Shown piece after piece: positions 1 through 6,938 of a DNA stretch of 38,005 nucleotides. Where the stretch lies: the NCBI GenBank assembly GCA_005776885.1, contig SXOD01000034.1, forward strand, positions 1-38,005, read 5' to 3'. Origin of the DNA: Planctomycetia bacterium (GTDB taxonomy: Bacteria; Planctomycetota; Phycisphaerae; Phycisphaerales; SM1A02). Position 1 is the stretch's first letter; every line of letters begins with the position of its first letter. Under the pieces are notes generated by a model. That model was not told the DNA's origin. It saw only the letters and a list, made by a program, of their open reading frames with translations, and did not search any database. Both the position numbers and the translations under genes were made by a program.

Positions 1-1
1 G

Positions 2-328
2 CCTACGCGGCGATGTGCCCGGCGTCACCTGCGCTTCAGCTCGCTTCGCTCACCTGCGCTGTGGCACCGCCGGGCAAGGAGGAGGTGGCTACCATCCCCC
101 AACTCTCACAAGAGGTGGACCGATGAGAGCGACCCGGTCAGACGCCTGAGCGGGCTCCTGATCCAGGCCCTTCGTGCGCTTGGCAAGCACCGCGTCACCC
201 CGCAGCGGATCGCACACCTGAAGCGGACGATCCCACCGGCGGAGCGACGCGCCTTGGCCAAGGACCTTCGGTTCGCACCGGCGTGGATGCACCCGATCTT
301 CCGCGAACTGGCGGGAAACGGCCGGTGA
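2..328 (+). pseudogene. DUF6088-type AbiEi-family antitoxin, 3' fragment
   Basis: Residues encoded from about 135 to 325 resemble the C-terminal end of DUF6088 antitoxins, the usual partner of AbiEii: RRLSGLLIQALRALGKH, then a basic helix and a KDLRFAPAWMHPI ending. The frame stays open to the window edge, but upstream of 142 it runs through the 88-bp repeat and encodes unrelated Arg-rich residues. The DNA-binding N-terminal half is therefore missing and probably replaced. The stop overlaps the GTG of the toxin frame (GTGA), the normal operon arrangement for this antitoxin-toxin pair. Family assignment comes from remembered sequence patterns of the C-terminus. Confidence 0.6.
54..141 (+). repeat. 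88-bp perfect inverted repeat, left copy (R1)
   Basis: Base-by-base reading shows this stretch is the exact reverse complement of 8474-8561; the match fails at both next bases (53 and 142). Inside it, CTCTCA (103-108) and TGAGAG (124-129) form a small dyad. It is followed directly by the truncated DUF6088 reading frame. Just before it, an 11-bp direct repeat occurs at 25-35 and 50-60. A diverged copy lies at about 1405-1492. Its origin is unknown: it could be a recombination site, a short mobile repeat or a segmental duplication. Homologous recombination between the two perfect copies would invert about 8.3 kb. Confidence 0.93.
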
Positions 329-1247
329 AGATCTCCTTCCTCGAGCTTCCGGAATCGGAGCGACGTCTGTACATCGAGGAGGCAGCGTCGCGCCGCGGGG
401 TGTCCGCTGTCATCATCGAGAAGGACTTCTGGGTGTCCTGGATGCCCGCGGTGCTCTTTCGGAGCGAACTGGCCGGGGGCCTCGTCTTCAAGGGTGGGAC
501 CTCGCTTTCGAAGGTCTTCGGCGCGATCGACCGCTTCTCGGAAGACATCGACCTGTCGCTGGCGCCGGCCTTCGTGGGCATCGATGCACCTGACGACGAC
601 GCAAGCAGGACGAGGCTCGATCGCTGGATGCACGAGGCACAGGCGGCGTGCGCACTGGCGTTGCGGCGGAAGGTCAGGCCGGCGCTCGACCACGCGATCG
701 TGCAGGCACTGGGTCCCTCGAGCCAATCCGATCTCCTCGAGCCCGCGATGGGCGACAGCGCAGAGACCAACCTGCTGTTCCACCACCCGTCGGTCCTCCC
801 CGTCGGCTTCGGATACATCCGGCGCTCCGTGAAGCTCGAGTTCGGATCGCTCACCGATCAGCAACCGCATGGGGTCCATGCGGTTCGGCCGTGGATCGCG
901 GAAATCATTCCGGGCGCATTCGCCGACTGGGAGTGCAGCGTCGTGGCGCTGGAGGCCGAGCGCACCTTCTGGGAGAAGGCCACCATCCTGCATGCGGAGT
1001 ATCACCGCCCGCAGGACAAGCACACTCCGGACCGCCTCTCGCGGCACTACGCCGACTTGGCACGGCTCGCGGATCATCCGTCGGCTTCGGCAGCCCTGGC
1101 GATGCCCGAGCTGCGCCATCGCGTGCTCGGGACCTTGCGAGGGACGATGAGGCGATGCGCGAGATGTACCTCACCGAGCCGCCGGTGTTCGACCAGGTGC
1201 TGGACACGCTGCGGGGCCTCGAACGGCGCATAAACGAGGGGTTATGA
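325..1247 (+). pseudogene. AbiEii/AbiGii-family nucleotidyltransferase toxin, frameshifted
   Basis: The frame begins at GTG 325 (VKISFLELPESERR, then IIEKDFWVSW) and carries the AbiEii nucleotidyltransferase core: FKGGTSLSK followed by FSEDIDLSL, with the two Asp of the DxD metal site. A later FWEKATILHAEYHR segment is also typical. Near 1130-1150 the frame changes. The expected C-terminal end (EAMREMYLTEPPVFDQVL, then RRIN) is only read in the third frame, ending at 1247, while the original frame runs on to a stop at 1233 with unrelated residues. About 30 conserved residues normally found between these blocks also seem to be missing. A deletion with frameshift would inactivate this type IV toxin, which in intact systems acts inside the cell as a nucleotidyltransferase. 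Confidence 0.75.
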
Positions 1248-1404
1248 CTCGGAGCGACATCACCGCCAGAACCCCCACTTGAAGCTGTTTCGATCGGGGA
1301 GTTCAGGGCCCGCCTCGAGTCGAAGTGGGTCTTCTCGTTGACTGGACGCGCGCGGACACGAACACCACAACATCGAAGGGGGGTCTAAACGAGACTCCAC
1401 ATCC

Positions 1405-1492
1405 GCTCGCCTGCGCCGCGGCATCGCGGCACGGAGGCCGTGGCGGTCATGCACTAACTCTCATAGGGGTTGACCGATGAGAGCGAACCTGT
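1405..1492 (+). repeat. Diverged copy of the 88-bp repeat (R2)
   Basis: This segment aligns with 54-141 over most of its length with substitutions and small gaps. The best conserved part is AACTCTCA, a spacer of 14-15 bases, then ACCGATGAGAGCG. The CTCTCA/TGAGAG dyad is kept (1458-1463 and 1478-1483). It is in the same orientation as the left perfect copy and lies between the toxin remnant and the acetyltransferase. The ends are approximate because the alignment was done by eye. Confidence 0.6.
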
Positions 1493-1629
1493 CACGGCCA
1501 CGACGGCTGAGCAGGCCATCGCGATCGGCATGTCGCTGGCCATCCATGCCGGGATTGTCATTCATGTACGGTTGCGGGTGCGAGCACTTCGTGCGGCCGG
1601 GCGGTCGACCTAGAAATGACTGCGACGTC

Positions 1630-1683
1630 ATGCGCCACGGATGCGCCGCGAATGCGCCACGGATGCGCCGCGAATGCGCCGCG
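1630..1683. repeat. 22-bp tandem repeat, about 2.5 units
   Basis: Two identical 22-bp units (1630-1651 and 1652-1673), each made of two near-identical ATGCGCC half-units, are followed by a partial third. The array ends about 35 bases before the acetyltransferase start and creates several in-frame ATG codons, which would make automated start calls choose 1641 wrongly. Confidence 0.85.
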
Positions 1684-1706
1684 CCCCCACACAGACCGCG
1701 CCTCGC

Positions 1707-1712
1707 TACCCT
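1707..1712 (+). promoter_or_regulatory. Putative -10 box TACCCT for the GNAT gene
   Basis: TACCCT ends 6 nt before ATG 1719 and no Shine-Dalgarno sequence is present, consistent with a leaderless transcript. No clear -35 hexamer is visible. Confidence 0.4.
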
Positions 1713-1718
1713 GCACAC

Positions 1719-2411
1719 ATGCGCGACGCCGCGATCCATCTTCCCGAGGGGTACTCCATTCGGCTCATGGTGGAGGCGGACTACCCGGAGGTCACCGCCA
1801 TCTGCGCCGCGGTGTACCCGACCGAGCGGCCGTACACGAGCGAGGAACTGGCGGCGCACCATCGCGTGTTTCCGGATGGCCAGTTCATCGTGGTCCACGA
1901 CGCCAGCGGTGCGGTCGCAGGGGCGCACTTCACGCTGTTGCTCAAGATGGCGCTCTTTCACATCGATGATCCGTGGGATGTCCTCACCGCGGGCGGGTCG
2001 TTCACCGACCACGATCCCGAAGGCCACACGCTGTATGGCGCGGACCTCATGGTGCATCCGTCGCACCAGCACCATGGCATCGGTCGCGCGCTGACCGTGG
2101 CCACGCGCGGGCTGGTGATCGCCAGAAAATTGTGGCGGACAGCAGGAGGCAGCCGCATGCCGGGGTATCACGCGTTCGTCGACGCGCTTTCGCCGGACGA
2201 GTACATCGCCAAGGTGAAGCGCGCGGAACTGGTGGACCCCGTGCTGACCGCGCACTTGCACGATGGGTGGGACGCGGTCACGGCGATCGAGGGCTACCTG
2301 CCCAACGATGCCGAGAGTGCGGGGTGGGCGGCCGTGATTCAGTGGATCAATGCCGAGTGTCCGCCGCCGGCGGAGCGCGCGCTCCTGAACAATCCGCGGC
2401 GGGGACGGTGA
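1719..2411 (+). CDS. GNAT-family N-acetyltransferase
   Basis: This 230-residue protein has the GNAT fold signature: a central strand GADLMVHPSHQHHGIGRAL, in which HHGIG matches the acetyl-CoA pyrophosphate-binding motif (Q/R-x-x-G-x-G/A). An N-terminal strand, SIRLMVEADYPEV, is typical of the first GNAT beta-alpha unit. The C-terminal half (about 150-230), with a long AELVDPVLTAHLHDGW segment, is not a standard short GNAT ending and may set substrate specificity. I chose ATG 1719 because the upstream in-frame residues come from the 22-bp tandem repeat and because of the -10 box 6 nt before it. The acceptor substrate cannot be told. It is a lone gene, separated from hipB by about 230 bp. Confidence 0.8.
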   Translation: MRDAAIHLPEGYSIRLMVEADYPEVTAICAAVYPTERPYTSEELAAHHRVFPDGQFIVVHDASGAVAGAHFTLLLKMALFHIDDPWDVLTAGGSFTDHDPEGHTLYGADLMVHPSHQHHGIGRALTVATRGLVIARKLWRTAGGSRMPGYHAFVDALSPDEYIAKVKRAELVDPVLTAHLHDGWDAVTAIEGYLPNDAESAGWAAVIQWINAECPPPAERALLNNPRRGR

Positions 2412-2566
2412 AGGTTTGCGTGGTGTGGGGTGCCCCGCCACGCCTCTTCTCCGTGAGACGATGTCGGGCGACAGAACCGTCCTCGTCCGTGTCGCCTATA
2501 CGCGCTTCATCTCGATCAAGGAAAGCCCTTGTGGGCCGATGGCACTGGCGATCGCAAGGGAGGTTC

Positions 2567-2572
2567 TATAAT
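2567..2572 (+). promoter_or_regulatory. Putative hipBA promoter -10 (TATAAT) in an AT-rich leader
   Basis: A perfect TATAAT lies in a conspicuously AT-rich stretch (2560-2640) before hipB. The leader contains a long-range inverted pair AAGTGAC (2581-2587) and GTCACTT (2635-2641) and a TCC/GGA dyad around 2595-2615 that might be a HipB operator. A second -10-like TATAGT is at 2619-2624. HipB of known systems represses its own operon; the operator here is inference. Confidence 0.45.
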
Positions 2573-2641
2573 TGTGTTCAAAGTGACAAAAATGTCCTAT
2601 ACACAGCAAAATGGATGATATAGTGGCCAGAAGAGTCACTT

Positions 2642-3028
2642 ATGTCGAATACATCAGAATTGACGGACGCGGCGGTTCTGACGGAGTTGGGGGATCGCCT
2701 TGCGCGACTCCGGCTCCAAAAGAACCTTACCCAAGCTCAACTCGCGCGCGAAGCGGGTGTCTCCAAGCGCACCCTGATCCGTTTGGAGAGTGGCGAATCG
2801 AGCCAGGCCACCAACCTCATCCGCGTGGTCCGCGCGCTCGGGCTCCTCGGGAACCTGGACGCGTTCGTGCCGCCCCCGTTCGCAAGTCCGCTGGCGCAAC
2901 TGCGTTCGCGAGCGAAGGAGCGCCAGCGCGCGTCGCCCAGCCAGAGTCAGAATAAGACCGCGCCTGCCACCAAGTGGACTTGGGGAGACGATTCACCAAA
3001 GGCCCGAAGGGGAGGAGGTGGATCGTGA
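2642..3028 (+). CDS. hipB: HipB-type XRE antitoxin / transcriptional repressor
   Basis: This 128-residue protein has an XRE helix-turn-helix at about residues 10-65: LGDRLARLRLQKNLTQAQL, AREAGVSKRTLIRLESGE. The C-terminal tail, rich in Arg, Lys and Pro with a WTWGDD segment, is typical of antitoxins encoded in front of HipA. The stop overlaps the hipA start (GTGA at 3025-3028), implying translational coupling. In known systems HipB binds operators upstream of its own gene and sequesters HipA. The DNA between 2412 and 2641 appears to be its control region and holds no other gene. Confidence 0.88.
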   Translation: MSNTSELTDAAVLTELGDRLARLRLQKNLTQAQLAREAGVSKRTLIRLESGESSQATNLIRVVRALGLLGNLDAFVPPPFASPLAQLRSRAKERQRASPSQSQNKTAPATKWTWGDDSPKARRGGGGS

Positions 3029-4320
3029 GCACGGTTGCCGAGGTTCGCTTGTGGGGAAGTTCCATCGGTGCGGTGTCCGTGAATGGACCAGGGGAGATCG
3101 CGAGCTTTGAGTTCAGCGCAGCCTTTCGGCGAAGCGGGATCGAAGTCGCGCCGCTCATGATGCCGCTCAGCCCACAGATCTACAGCTTCCCCAACCTGCC
3201 CAAAGCGTCGTTTCACGGATTGCCGGGAATGCTCGCCGATGCACTGCCCGACACTTTTGGCAACGCTGTGATCGATGCGTGGCTGGCCTCGCAGGGGCGT
3301 CTGCCCCAGGACATCGACGCGGTCGAGCGTCTGTGTCACACAGGCACACGCGGGATGGGCGCGCTTGAGTTCAAGCCGGTCCGGGGACCCCAGAGCCGCT
3401 CGGCGACTGTCCTGAACGTGGATTCGCTGGTGACGCTGGCCTCCGATGTGCTTGCCAACCGAGAGAACCTGCAGGCGTCATTCGCCGACTCGCACAAGGA
3501 GCACGCTCTGCGAGAGATTCTGGGCGTCGGATCATCGGCTGGAGGGGCCCGCGCCAAGGCCGTCATCGCCTGGAACCCCGCCACCAATGAGGTTCGCTCA
3601 GGCCAAGTCAAGGCTCCAATTGGGTTTGAGTACTGGCTCATGAAACTTGACGGCGTCCTGGACACCTCGGACCGCGACCTCGCCGACTCGCAGGGGTTCG
3701 GTGCGATCGAGTACGCGTACTCGCTGATGGCGAAGGCCGCGGGCATCCGGATGTCCGAGTGCCGCCTCCTCGAGGAGAACGGACGGCGCCATTTCATGTC
3801 CAAGCGGTTCGATCGGCTGGATGACGGCGAGAAACTCCACATGCAGTCGCTGGGCGCGCTGGCGCACCTCGACTTCAACAATCCGGTCGCGCACTCGTAC
3901 GAGCAAGCCCTGGCCGTCATCCGCAGGCTGGGCCTGCCGATGGACGCCGTCGAAGAACAGTTTCGGCGGATGGCCTTCAACGTGATCGCTCGCAACCAGG
4001 ACGATCATGTCAAGAACATCGCCTTCCTCATGGACAAGAACGGGAAGTGGTCCCTCTCGCCGGCCTTCGATGTCATGTACGCATACCGCCCGTCTGGCGC
4101 TTGGACCTCGAGCCACCAAATGAGCCTGGCGGGCAAGCGAGATGGTTTCACGCTCGACGACTTCGAGGCGGTTGCGGAGACGGCGTCGATGAAGCGCGGC
4201 CGAGGCGAAGCCATTGTGCGCGAGGTCACGAAGGCCGTCGCGCAGTGGAGGGAGTGTGCCGCCGCTGCCGGGGTTGATCCCAAGTACGCCAACATGATCG
4301 CCAAGGTCCACCGGCTCTAG
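3025..4320 (+). CDS. hipA: HipA serine/threonine kinase toxin
   Basis: This 431-residue protein matches the usual HipA length. The start is GTG 3025, preceded by a strong GGAGGAGG, giving VSTVAEVRLWGSSIGAV as the N-terminal subdomain. Visible kinase elements are a Gly-rich SSAGGARAKA loop, FEYWLMKLDG with the ATP-contacting Lys, and RNQDDHVKN with the probable catalytic Asp326. A further Asp349 lies in AFDVMYAY, the same 23-residue spacing as the catalytic and metal-binding Asp of E. coli HipA. Characterised HipA phosphorylates glutamyl-tRNA synthetase and causes growth arrest; the target here is not known. All key residues are present, so the kinase looks active. Its stop codon overlaps that of the convergent hydrolase by 4 nt (CTAG). 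Confidence 0.92.
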   Translation: MSTVAEVRLWGSSIGAVSVNGPGEIASFEFSAAFRRSGIEVAPLMMPLSPQIYSFPNLPKASFHGLPGMLADALPDTFGNAVIDAWLASQGRLPQDIDAVERLCHTGTRGMGALEFKPVRGPQSRSATVLNVDSLVTLASDVLANRENLQASFADSHKEHALREILGVGSSAGGARAKAVIAWNPATNEVRSGQVKAPIGFEYWLMKLDGVLDTSDRDLADSQGFGAIEYAYSLMAKAAGIRMSECRLLEENGRRHFMSKRFDRLDDGEKLHMQSLGALAHLDFNNPVAHSYEQALAVIRRLGLPMDAVEEQFRRMAFNVIARNQDDHVKNIAFLMDKNGKWSLSPAFDVMYAYRPSGAWTSSHQMSLAGKRDGFTLDDFEAVAETASMKRGRGEAIVREVTKAVAQWRECAAAAGVDPKYANMIAKVHRL

Positions 4321-6179
4321 CCCGGAGTGTGGTCGGCCACCACAGGCAGCTCAATGAAGCTCGCGTGCGCAGGGTCGTGATAGATCCGCTGCGTGGCCTT
4401 CACATAGTCGCCAGGCTGCGCAAAGAAGATGTTGGGGACGAAGGTCTGCGGGTTGCGGTCATAGAGGGGAAACCAGCTCGACTGGACCTGCACCATGATC
4501 CGGTGCCCTGGCTGGAACGTGTGATTGACCGGTCCCAAGTCGAAGCGAAAGGGAAGTGGTGTGTTGGATGGAATCGCCGTGGGTTGGGAAAAACTCTCCC
4601 GGTACCGACCGCGGAAAATGTCCATCGCGATCGGCAACTGGTAGCCGCCCATCTCGGGTTTCTCCGCGACGCGTGGCGGATAAACATCAATCACCTTCAC
4701 GACGAAATCGCTGTCGGAGCCGCTTGTCGAGGCGATGAGGTTCACCTTGGGAGTCCCCGCCAGATGCAGCGGTGCGGTGAGCGGTTCGCTGACATACGAG
4801 AGGACATCGGGTCGGCCGTCGACCGAACGCTGGTCGGTGAGGAGCCACCGCTTCCAGAGTTCGCCGCCGAATCCAGGGCTCACTGGCCGCGGCACGAACG
4901 GGACGGGCTTCGCAGGATCGCTCACATATTCGTCAAACGAGGTACTGGGTTCTGGCGAGGTGTTCGGGGGCGGCTCGAACGACAACCCCAATCCTTCACG
5001 GAGGTAGATCGGTTGCGACTGGTCGGGGCACCCGCTTGCACACGAGACGGGCCACGACGGGAGTCGATCCCAGTGATTGGCGCCAGTGTCATAGAAGAAG
5101 ACGGGGGGCGTGTCGACGCTGGGCGCGCCATCCTTGAGGTACTGGTCGAAGAACGGCTTCAGTACATCGCGTCGGAACTCGAGCGCCGTGTCGCAGGGGA
5201 ATGTCAGCGGCCCAAGCGTCGAGCCTTCGTAGTTGACGCCGCTGTGTCGCCACGGACCGAGCACGAGGAAGTTCTTTGTGTTCTCCGTGTCCTTCGGCTC
5301 GACGGCCTGGTAGCAGTGGATCCCTCCCCACATGTCTTCTTGGTCGAAGATCCCCTGGATCCACATCGTCGGGACGGTGAGAGGCTGCCGCGCCATCTCG
5401 GCATCCAGCGCCTGGTCGCTCCAGTAGGCGTCGTAGGCAGGGTGCGATGAGACGAGTTGCCAGGTCGGAAGCGACGCCACGCCGGTCCGCGCTGCGAAGT
5501 CCCCGATCGAGCCATCGCGGAGGTAGTTCTCGTAATCGTCGTAGCCGCCGTGATCGAGCGTGATCCCCGTCGTGCGTCCGGCGCACTGGCCCGCGTAGAA
5601 GTCCAGGCTGTTCTGGCGGAAGGCGCCGTAGTGGAACCAGTCATCGCCCATCCAGCCATCGACCATCGGGCTCATCGGCGCGGCCACCCTGAGGGCGGGG
5701 TGCGGGTCGACGAGCGCCATCACGACGGTGAAGCCCTCATACGAACTCCCCAGCATCCCGACGCGGCCATTGGATTCGGGCACGTTCTCAATGAGCCACT
5801 CGATGGTGTCATAGGTATCGGTCGAGTGATCGTTCTTGGTTGGGTTGAGGCTCCCGCGCAACGGGCGGACCATGACATAGTCGCCCTCGGAGCCGTGCTT
5901 GCCGCGGACATCCTGGAAGACGCGGATGTAGCCGTCCGAGACAAAAACGCCGTCGCCCATGGGCAGCGTCTGGACGATCGAATCCGACTGCGCCCGCGTT
6001 GACCTGGCAGTGGCGTTATAGGGAGTCCGCGTGAGGAGGATCGGCGCGTCCGTCGCCCCCTTGGGAATCGTGATGACGGTGTGCAGCGTCACTCCGTCGC
6101 GCATGGGAATGTCGACGATGCGCCGCTCGTAGTCGGGTTCGGCGGCGGCGAGGCATGCGAGAAGGATGAGCGTGAGCAT
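4317..6179 (-). CDS. CocE/NonD-family hydrolase (X-Pro dipeptidyl-peptidase S15-like), exported
   Basis: This 620-residue alpha/beta-hydrolase has an N-terminal signal peptide (MLTLILLACLAAAEPD). It starts with the S15/CocE block RRIVDIPMRDGVTLHT. The nucleophile elbow is GSSYEG (Ser146). The later GIFDQED and GPWRHSG segments supply the Asp and His of the triad, and the C-terminal third is the jelly-roll domain of this family (LTAPLHLAGTPKVNLIA). Family members hydrolyse X-Pro dipeptides, cocaine-like esters, glutaryl amides or antibiotic side chains; the substrate cannot be fixed here. It is transcribed divergently from the carbonic anhydrase, with 75 bp between the starts. Confidence 0.9.
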   Translation of the reverse strand: MLTLILLACLAAAEPDYERRIVDIPMRDGVTLHTVITIPKGATDAPILLTRTPYNATARSTRAQSDSIVQTLPMGDGVFVSDGYIRVFQDVRGKHGSEGDYVMVRPLRGSLNPTKNDHSTDTYDTIEWLIENVPESNGRVGMLGSSYEGFTVVMALVDPHPALRVAAPMSPMVDGWMGDDWFHYGAFRQNSLDFYAGQCAGRTTGITLDHGGYDDYENYLRDGSIGDFAARTGVASLPTWQLVSSHPAYDAYWSDQALDAEMARQPLTVPTMWIQGIFDQEDMWGGIHCYQAVEPKDTENTKNFLVLGPWRHSGVNYEGSTLGPLTFPCDTALEFRRDVLKPFFDQYLKDGAPSVDTPPVFFYDTGANHWDRLPSWPVSCASGCPDQSQPIYLREGLGLSFEPPPNTSPEPSTSFDEYVSDPAKPVPFVPRPVSPGFGGELWKRWLLTDQRSVDGRPDVLSYVSEPLTAPLHLAGTPKVNLIASTSGSDSDFVVKVIDVYPPRVAEKPEMGGYQLPIAMDIFRGRYRESFSQPTAIPSNTPLPFRFDLGPVNHTFQPGHRIMVQVQSSWFPLYDRNPQTFVPNIFFAQPGDYVKATQRIYHDPAHASFIELPVVADHTPG

Positions 6180-6242
6180 GCGGCCAAGGTCCTCGGGTGA
6201 ATCGTAGTGGGACTCGCGGATGCGTCAGCGCCGCGCGATTGC

Positions 6243-6248
6243 TAGGCT
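6243..6248 (+). promoter_or_regulatory. Putative -10 box TAGGCT for the carbonic anhydrase
   Basis: TAGGCT ends 6 nt before ATG 6255 with no Shine-Dalgarno between them. It belongs to the recurrent leaderless-type arrangement in this window. Confidence 0.4.
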
Positions 6249-6254
6249 CGCCGC

Positions 6255-6938
6255 ATGAACACTTCCAATTCATCATGCTGGGTCGCCGCAATCCTCGCGA
6301 TCAGTGTCGGCCTCGCGCCGCTGGGCTGCGAGTCGGTCTTGGCGAACCAGGCACGCGAGGCAGATGCGTCCGTCATTGCGTCAAAGGCTGGTCGCGCGAC
6401 GCTGGAGGCGGGCAATCGTCGATTCCTCGACGGCGGTGGCAAGGTGCACTCCTGGCAGTTGGAGCGCGTCGTGCAGACGGGCGAGTGTGGCCAGCGGCCT
6501 CAGGTAGGGGTGCTGACCTGTGCCGATTCTCGCACGCCGCCCGAGCTCATCTTCGACGAAGGCGTGGGCGATCTCTTCGTCGTTCGCATTGCCGGAAACT
6601 TCGTCGATCCCGGGGCATTGGGCACCTTCGAGTATGGGAGCGCCGCGCTTGGAATGCACACGATCGTGGTCATGGGTCACACCAAGTGTGGCGCCGTCAC
6701 CGCCACCTGTGCGGGAACGCCTCTGCCAGGCAACATGAGTGCGTTCACCGCGGCGATCAAGCCCGCGGTGGAGGGCATCAGCGATGTGCGTGCCGCCGAA
6801 GTGGCGAATGTGCGGTACCAGATGAAGCAGCTGCGCGAGCGAAGCGAGATCCTGTCCAAGGCAGAAGCAGCAGGTGATCTGCAGATCCTCGGCGCGATCT
6901 ACGATGTGGACACGGGTCGGGTGAGATTCTTGGATTAG
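6255..6938 (+). CDS. Beta-class carbonic anhydrase, predicted lipoprotein
   Basis: This 227-residue protein hydrates CO2 to bicarbonate. The zinc site of beta-class enzymes is complete: CADSR (Cys89, Asp91, Arg93) and GHTKCGA (His142, Cys145). FDEGVGDLFVVRIAGN is the conserved strand between them. The N-terminus is a hydrophobic signal with a lipobox-like APLGC (Cys25), so the enzyme should be exported and lipid-anchored; most beta-CAs are cytoplasmic, though periplasmic ones exist. The stop overlaps that of the convergent DUF3500 gene by 4 nt. Confidence 0.9.
   Translation: MNTSNSSCWVAAILAISVGLAPLGCESVLANQAREADASVIASKAGRATLEAGNRRFLDGGGKVHSWQLERVVQTGECGQRPQVGVLTCADSRTPPELIFDEGVGDLFVVRIAGNFVDPGALGTFEYGSAALGMHTIVVMGHTKCGAVTATCAGTPLPGNMSAFTAAIKPAVEGISDVRAAEVANVRYQMKQLRERSEILSKAEAAGDLQILGAIYDVDTGRVRFLD

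Larger units (their letters stand above)
1248..1718. other. Non-coding interval with degenerate sequence and repeats
   Basis: No convincing gene is visible. The interval holds a diverged copy of the 88-bp repeat (about 1405-1492), a short open frame from about 1470 to 1613 with no recognised family, and a 22-bp tandem repeat at 1630-1683 just before the acetyltransferase. It looks like accumulated debris downstream of the broken AbiE locus. Confidence 0.5.

Noticed and set aside
54-141. 88-bp repeat as an integron attC site
   Set aside because: The dyad CTCTCA/TGAGAG exists, but the GTTRRRY and RYYYAAC core sites of attC are not found, no integrase is present, and two copies are in opposite orientation.
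1470-1613. Short open frame (TDESEPV...) after the diverged repeat
   Set aside because: It has no recognised family or ribosome-binding site, and its first part is repeat sequence; probably not a gene.
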